This document shows positions 61,156 through 64,000 of a DNA stretch of 64,000 bases, piece by piece (the stretch's first letter is position 1; every line of letters begins with the position of its first letter). Position numbers and translations under genes: made by a program. The notes beneath the pieces were generated by a model, which made no database searches, was not told the DNA's origin, and worked only from the letters and a program-made list of their open reading frames with translations. Location of the stretch: contig CAITND010000092.1 in NCBI GenBank assembly GCA_903893625.1, positions 1 through 64,000 on the forward strand. Reading direction: 5' to 3'. Origin of the DNA: an uncultured Oscillatoriales cyanobacterium (lineage in GTDB: Bacteria > Cyanobacteriota > Cyanobacteriia > Cyanobacteriales > Microcoleaceae).

Positions 61156-61494
61156 CTACGGGGTGCGTAAACCAAAATAAGTTAAAATTAAATCGGTATT
61201 TCCCGTATTAGTGACTTCGTGAACTTCCCCAGGTTCCACCGCAATACAAACTCCTGGTTTTAATTCATAATCAACGCCATTAATCGCAATATTTCCTAAA
61301 CCCGATTCTACAAAAAATACTTCACACATATCAGCATGGGAATGACCTCCCGCCACTTGTCCGGGGGCAAAACAGGCTTGAGAAAAATTTGTTAAATGGG
61401 GTAAATCTCCTAAACTCAACATCACCTTTTTTTTAATAGCTGGATTATGGGAAACTTCCTGTTCTGGAATTTGGTTTAAATCGGTTATTTTCAT
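61156..61494 (-). CDS. Cupin domain protein
   Basis: The 112-residue protein is a single cupin barrel. Metal-binding motif 1 is GGHSHADMCEVFFVESG with His52, His54 and Glu59, and motif 2 is PGEVHEVTNTG. It is probably a small metalloenzyme or sugar-binding protein of unknown substrate. It is the downstream gene of a pair with the nucleotide-binding protein at 61542. Function cannot be narrowed from sequence. Confidence 0.85.
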   Translation of the reverse strand: MKITDLNQIPEQEVSHNPAIKKKVMLSLGDLPHLTNFSQACFAPGQVAGGHSHADMCEVFFVESGLGNIAINGVDYELKPGVCIAVEPGEVHEVTNTGNTDLILTYFGLRTP

Positions 61495-61541
61495 AAAAAT
61501 TAAACATTAAATTTATTTAATTTTACCAGATTGATGTTGAT

Positions 61542-62042
61542 TTATTCAATTAATTGAGTCAAACAATCTTTAACAGTTTGAATTGCAGCTTCAGGAGAAT
61601 CCACAATAAAAACCTGTTCTGGTGCTAGAGATTTAAAAAAATTTTGGCTTTCTAAGTTTTGATTTAATAAAATAATAGGCTTATTTTGTTTAATTCCTAA
61701 AGCAATTTCTGAAGCAGTTCCGGCTCCCATCCCACAAGCAATAATCACATCGGAAGACAATACATTAATCACATTTCTAGCTTGACCTAAATTGGTAAAA
61801 ATTGCAATATCAACGGCTTTAGACATCCCTTTATTATCAGCATTGGGTAATATTCCCAGGGTTAACCCATTGGCTGCTTTTGCTCCTTGATTAGCCGCTT
61901 CCATTACTCCAGTATTGCTCCCCCCTGTTAATAATACCCATCCTGATTGAGCAATTAATTGACCCAATTGATACGCATAATCAACATCCAGGGAAGTTGC
62001 GCCTTTTCCTGGCCCCATAATACCAATGATAATTTTTTTCAT
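61542..62042 (-). CDS. TIGR00725/LOG-like Rossmann-fold protein
   Basis: I start at the ATG at 62042 (MKKIIIGIMGPGKGAT), since the seven codons before it (to 62063) are unlike the family. The 166-residue protein has the nucleotide-binding features GPGKGAT, LLTGGSNTGVMEAANQGA and ACGMGAGTASEIALGIKQNKP. It is related to the lysine-decarboxylase-like/LOG family (phosphoribohydrolases), but lacks the full PGGxGTxxE motif, having GMGAGTASE. The function is unknown. It lies 48 bp upstream of the cupin gene. Confidence 0.82.
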   Translation of the reverse strand: MKKIIIGIMGPGKGATSLDVDYAYQLGQLIAQSGWVLLTGGSNTGVMEAANQGAKAANGLTLGILPNADNKGMSKAVDIAIFTNLGQARNVINVLSSDVIIACGMGAGTASEIALGIKQNKPIILLNQNLESQNFFKSLAPEQVFIVDSPEAAIQTVKDCLTQLIE

Positions 62043-62130
62043 GAAAATATGATAATATGCCATACATCTATTAATTTATAGCGATAGGTCATCGCTGATT
62101 TTTAAACCTTGAGAAATCTTAAGATTTGTT

Positions 62131-63096
62131 ATGAAAAGTAAGCTCAAGCTCAAAAAAGTATCCGAGGATGCCTTAATCCAAATGCGACAGGATTTAATGG
62201 CGGAATCCAGACCCAGTTTTAACTACATCATTTTGGTAATAACGGCTTGTTTAATTGCTACCTTTGGATTACTCAGTAATAGTACAGCCGTGATTATTGG
62301 AGCCATGTTAGTCGCTCCAATTATGTTACCCTTACGAGGATTAGCCTTTGGTATTTTAGAAAATGATCAAGAATTATCTCGGTGTGGTATTATCTCGATT
62401 GTTGTGGGGACAATAGTGGCGCTGATCTTATCAATCACTTTAGGAAAAATAGTCGGAATTGAAGATTTTGGTTCAGAAGTTTTAGCGAGAACTGAACCAA
62501 ATTTAATTGATTTAGGAATTGCCGTTGTAGCAGGGGGATTAAGCGGTTTTACTAAAGTTGAAAAGGGGATTAGTGACGCAGTGGCTGGAACTGCAATTGC
62601 TGTGGCATTAATGCCTCCTTTATGTGTTATTGGTTTAACTTTATCTCAAGGTTTTTTTGATTTAAGTTATGGCGCAACATTGCTCTATTTAACCAATTTA
62701 ATTGGGATCGCCTTAGCTTGTATGATCGTTTTTATTATAGCAGGTTATTCCCAACTGCGAAGACAATTTGCTTTAACATTAGTGGTTGCTTCTGCTTTAG
62801 CAATTCCTTTAGGGATTAGTTTTTTACAGTTCGTAACTCAACTGCGATTACAAACAGATTTGAGAAATATTTTTCAAGATAAAACCTTAACGGGACAACG
62901 AGTGGATTTACAAGACACTCATATTGATTGGAAACAAAAACCTCCCCAAGCTTATTTAAAAGTTCGCTCTACTGAACCCGTGACCCCCAGACAAGTGCGT
63001 TTAGTTCAAGAGTTTATTAATCAAAAAATGAGACAGAATTTCACGTTGGTTTTCTTAGTTGAAGAAGTTGAACAAGTAGAAGCAGAAAAGGAATAG
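62131..63096 (+). CDS. DUF389 membrane protein
   Basis: The 321-residue protein has a short N-terminal helix, about six membrane helices (residues 30-240: NYIILVITACLIATFGLLSNSTAVIIGAMLVAPIMLPLRGL) and a soluble C-terminal domain of about 80 residues. The GAMLVAPIM-P and GG-x-SGFTKVEK motifs are those of the DUF389/TIGR00341 family. Its role is unknown; transport has been suspected. It converges with the DUF202 gene downstream. Confidence 0.88.
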   Translation: MKSKLKLKKVSEDALIQMRQDLMAESRPSFNYIILVITACLIATFGLLSNSTAVIIGAMLVAPIMLPLRGLAFGILENDQELSRCGIISIVVGTIVALILSITLGKIVGIEDFGSEVLARTEPNLIDLGIAVVAGGLSGFTKVEKGISDAVAGTAIAVALMPPLCVIGLTLSQGFFDLSYGATLLYLTNLIGIALACMIVFIIAGYSQLRRQFALTLVVASALAIPLGISFLQFVTQLRLQTDLRNIFQDKTLTGQRVDLQDTHIDWKQKPPQAYLKVRSTEPVTPRQVRLVQEFINQKMRQNFTLVFLVEEVEQVEAEKE

Positions 63097-63105
63097 ATGT
63101 TAACG

Positions 63106-63139
63106 GTTGACGGTTGATCGTTAACCGTTAACCGTCAAC
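63106..63139. terminator. Hairpin between convergent DUF389 and DUF202 genes
   Basis: GTTGACGGTT (63106-63115) pairs with AACCGTCAAC (63130-63139), 10 bp without mismatch. It lies in the 54-bp gap of two converging genes and can act in both directions. Confidence 0.55.
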
Positions 63140-63150
63140 ATACCCTGATT

Positions 63151-63633
63151 TTAAAATCCGCCAAAATCAAGGGGACTGGATACAGGACTGGTAAACACAA
63201 AATAAATAATTCCTGACCCTAATAATGTGATCGCCAAACTAAACAGAATCACCCAACGATCAGGGGGTTCATAAGTATCTTCTTCAATATCTCGACGGAC
63301 AACAAAATATTGAAATGTGGATAATAATACTGTTAATAAACCTACCCCTGAAAATAATAATCCTAATTTCCAACCATAGCCAGGGCCAGGAACAGCAATT
63401 GGTTGAAAAGCACGGAGGCGTAAAATCACAACACCAAATCCCATTAAACCAACAGCCGTTCGCATCCAGGCTAGATAGGTGCGTTCATTGGCTAAGTGAT
63501 CTCGTACACGGGAAGGATTTAGTTTTTTGGGTTTCTGAATAATTTCTGTGGTAGAATCTGGTGATTTCATGAACTCAGAGGAGTTAATTTGGGTGTAATC
63601 TTTAGTTTTCATTATTATTGGTACATTGTCCAC
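63151..63633 (-). CDS. DUF202 (YidH-type) membrane protein
   Basis: The 160-residue protein has a hydrophilic N-terminus, then the DUF202 motif RDHLANERTYLAWMRTAVGLMGFGVVI and three membrane helices. The start is the GTG at 63633, with AGGA seven bases upstream; an ATG at 63612 is an alternative. Function of the family is unknown; some members are linked to stress. It is the neighbour of the CadD-type gene on the same strand with a 48-bp gap. Confidence 0.85.
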   Translation of the reverse strand: MDNVPIIMKTKDYTQINSSEFMKSPDSTTEIIQKPKKLNPSRVRDHLANERTYLAWMRTAVGLMGFGVVILRLRAFQPIAVPGPGYGWKLGLLFSGVGLLTVLLSTFQYFVVRRDIEEDTYEPPDRWVILFSLAITLLGSGIIYFVFTSPVSSPLDFGGF

Positions 63634-63681
63634 AATTTGTTCCTGATTTTAACGCATATTATTGAAACTGTAAATAGTCAA

Positions 63682-64000
63682 TTATTCAACCTCTGCTATT
63701 TTTGGGGGACTCGAAGACAAGACCCAAGCATAACTAATAACTAGAGCCAGGATTACTAATAACAGGTTTTCTTTGACGATAAACACGCCTAAACCAATTA
63801 ACACACTGGGAACAAACGTATTCTCATAACCTGTAAAAACCTTAGAAATAGCGGGGAAATGGGTTAACCTGTAAGCAGCATAACACCAAACCCCCACCAG
63901 GAATAAAAATGTACATATTATGGTTAATAAACTGTCTAAACTGCTACTGGCAAATAGACTAAAATAAATCGCAATATTATCACTACCATTGGCAACCGTT
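63682..64000 (-). CDS. CadD-type cadmium resistance transporter, C-terminal part
   Basis: The minus-strand frame is open from the window edge to a stop at 63682, giving 106 residues of the C-terminal half. It begins TVANGSDNIAIYFSLFA, matching the conserved TxANGxDNIxIY segment of CadD-type transporters. Further features are three or four membrane helices and a C-terminal VLSSSPPKIAEVE tail. The family exports cadmium or related cations. The first half of the gene is outside the window, so length and start are unknown. Confidence 0.8.
   Translation of the reverse strand, partial: TVANGSDNIAIYFSLFASSSLDSLLTIICTFLFLVGVWCYAAYRLTHFPAISKVFTGYENTFVPSVLIGLGVFIVKENLLLVILALVISYAWVLSSSPPKIAEVE

Overview
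The window is chromosomal DNA from a cyanobacterium, most likely a filamentous oscillatorian of the Planktothrix type. The phylum is clear from three things: a beta-carboxysome cluster next to the genes of a CO2-uptake NDH-1 complex, a cyanobacterial-type urea transporter, and scattered GCGATCGC (HIP1) palindromes. Tandem heptamers and GAAACC-G-GGTTTC palindromes between genes also fit. The genus is an inference, not a proof.

Layout. 1-367: remnant of an ISAs1-type transposase. 547-6299: urtABCDE urea transporter behind a near-ideal NtcA promoter. 6374-7045: DUF433/DUF5615 pair. 7165-8628: fetAB-type ABC exporter. 8721-10905: ureB-ureC on the minus strand, convergent with fetAB; ureA is not here. 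11310-13794: small accessory genes (orphan, antitoxin-like and toxin-like proteins, an acidic Trp-rich protein) mixed with repeats. 14181-16313: exopolysaccharide sugar transferase and glycosyltransferase. 16845-20430: sensor histidine kinase and clpX. 20541-22286: ABC exporter. 22359-27300: defence-type block (PD-(D/E)XK protein, Uma2 protein, MazEF, MmeI-like restriction-modification enzyme). 27331-32166: chpX-ndhD4-ndhF4. 32785-37819: ccmK2-K1-L-M-N-O, divergent from ndhF4. 37866-45496: accessory island with a Uma2 protein, a second DUF433/DUF5615 pair between 67-bp repeats, a caspase-STAND protein with a ubiquitin-like tail, an HNH cassette between direct repeats, and a two-gene unit ending in a coiled-coil membrane protein. 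45538-47277: nadE. 47325-49961: AT-rich restriction-modification pair. 50020 to the end: RusA-like fusion protein, comB family, LpxB-like protein, dacB, purU, M28 peptidase, ABC-class ATPase, wecB, small metabolic genes and membrane proteins, and a CadD-type transporter cut by the window edge.

How the genes work together. UrtABCDE imports urea and UreABC releases ammonium and CO2 from it, although ureA and the accessory genes must lie elsewhere. ChpX/NdhD4/NdhF4 convert CO2 to bicarbonate and the Ccm proteins build the carboxysome that uses it, so the two loci form one carbon-concentrating unit around a shared 618-bp divergent promoter region. The most unusual part is 38589-45496: a caspase-STAND-ubiquitin-like protein followed by a transmembrane coiled-coil protein, with what looks like an HNH cassette inserted between them. 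I propose it as a candidate regulated cell-death or anti-phage locus; this is inference from domain content and layout. Repeats in several places have entered coding sequence (nadE linker, RusA-like linker, 3' ends of two genes). A solitary 37-bp CRISPR-type repeat lies at 60991-61027 with no array. I found no rRNA or tRNA gene.
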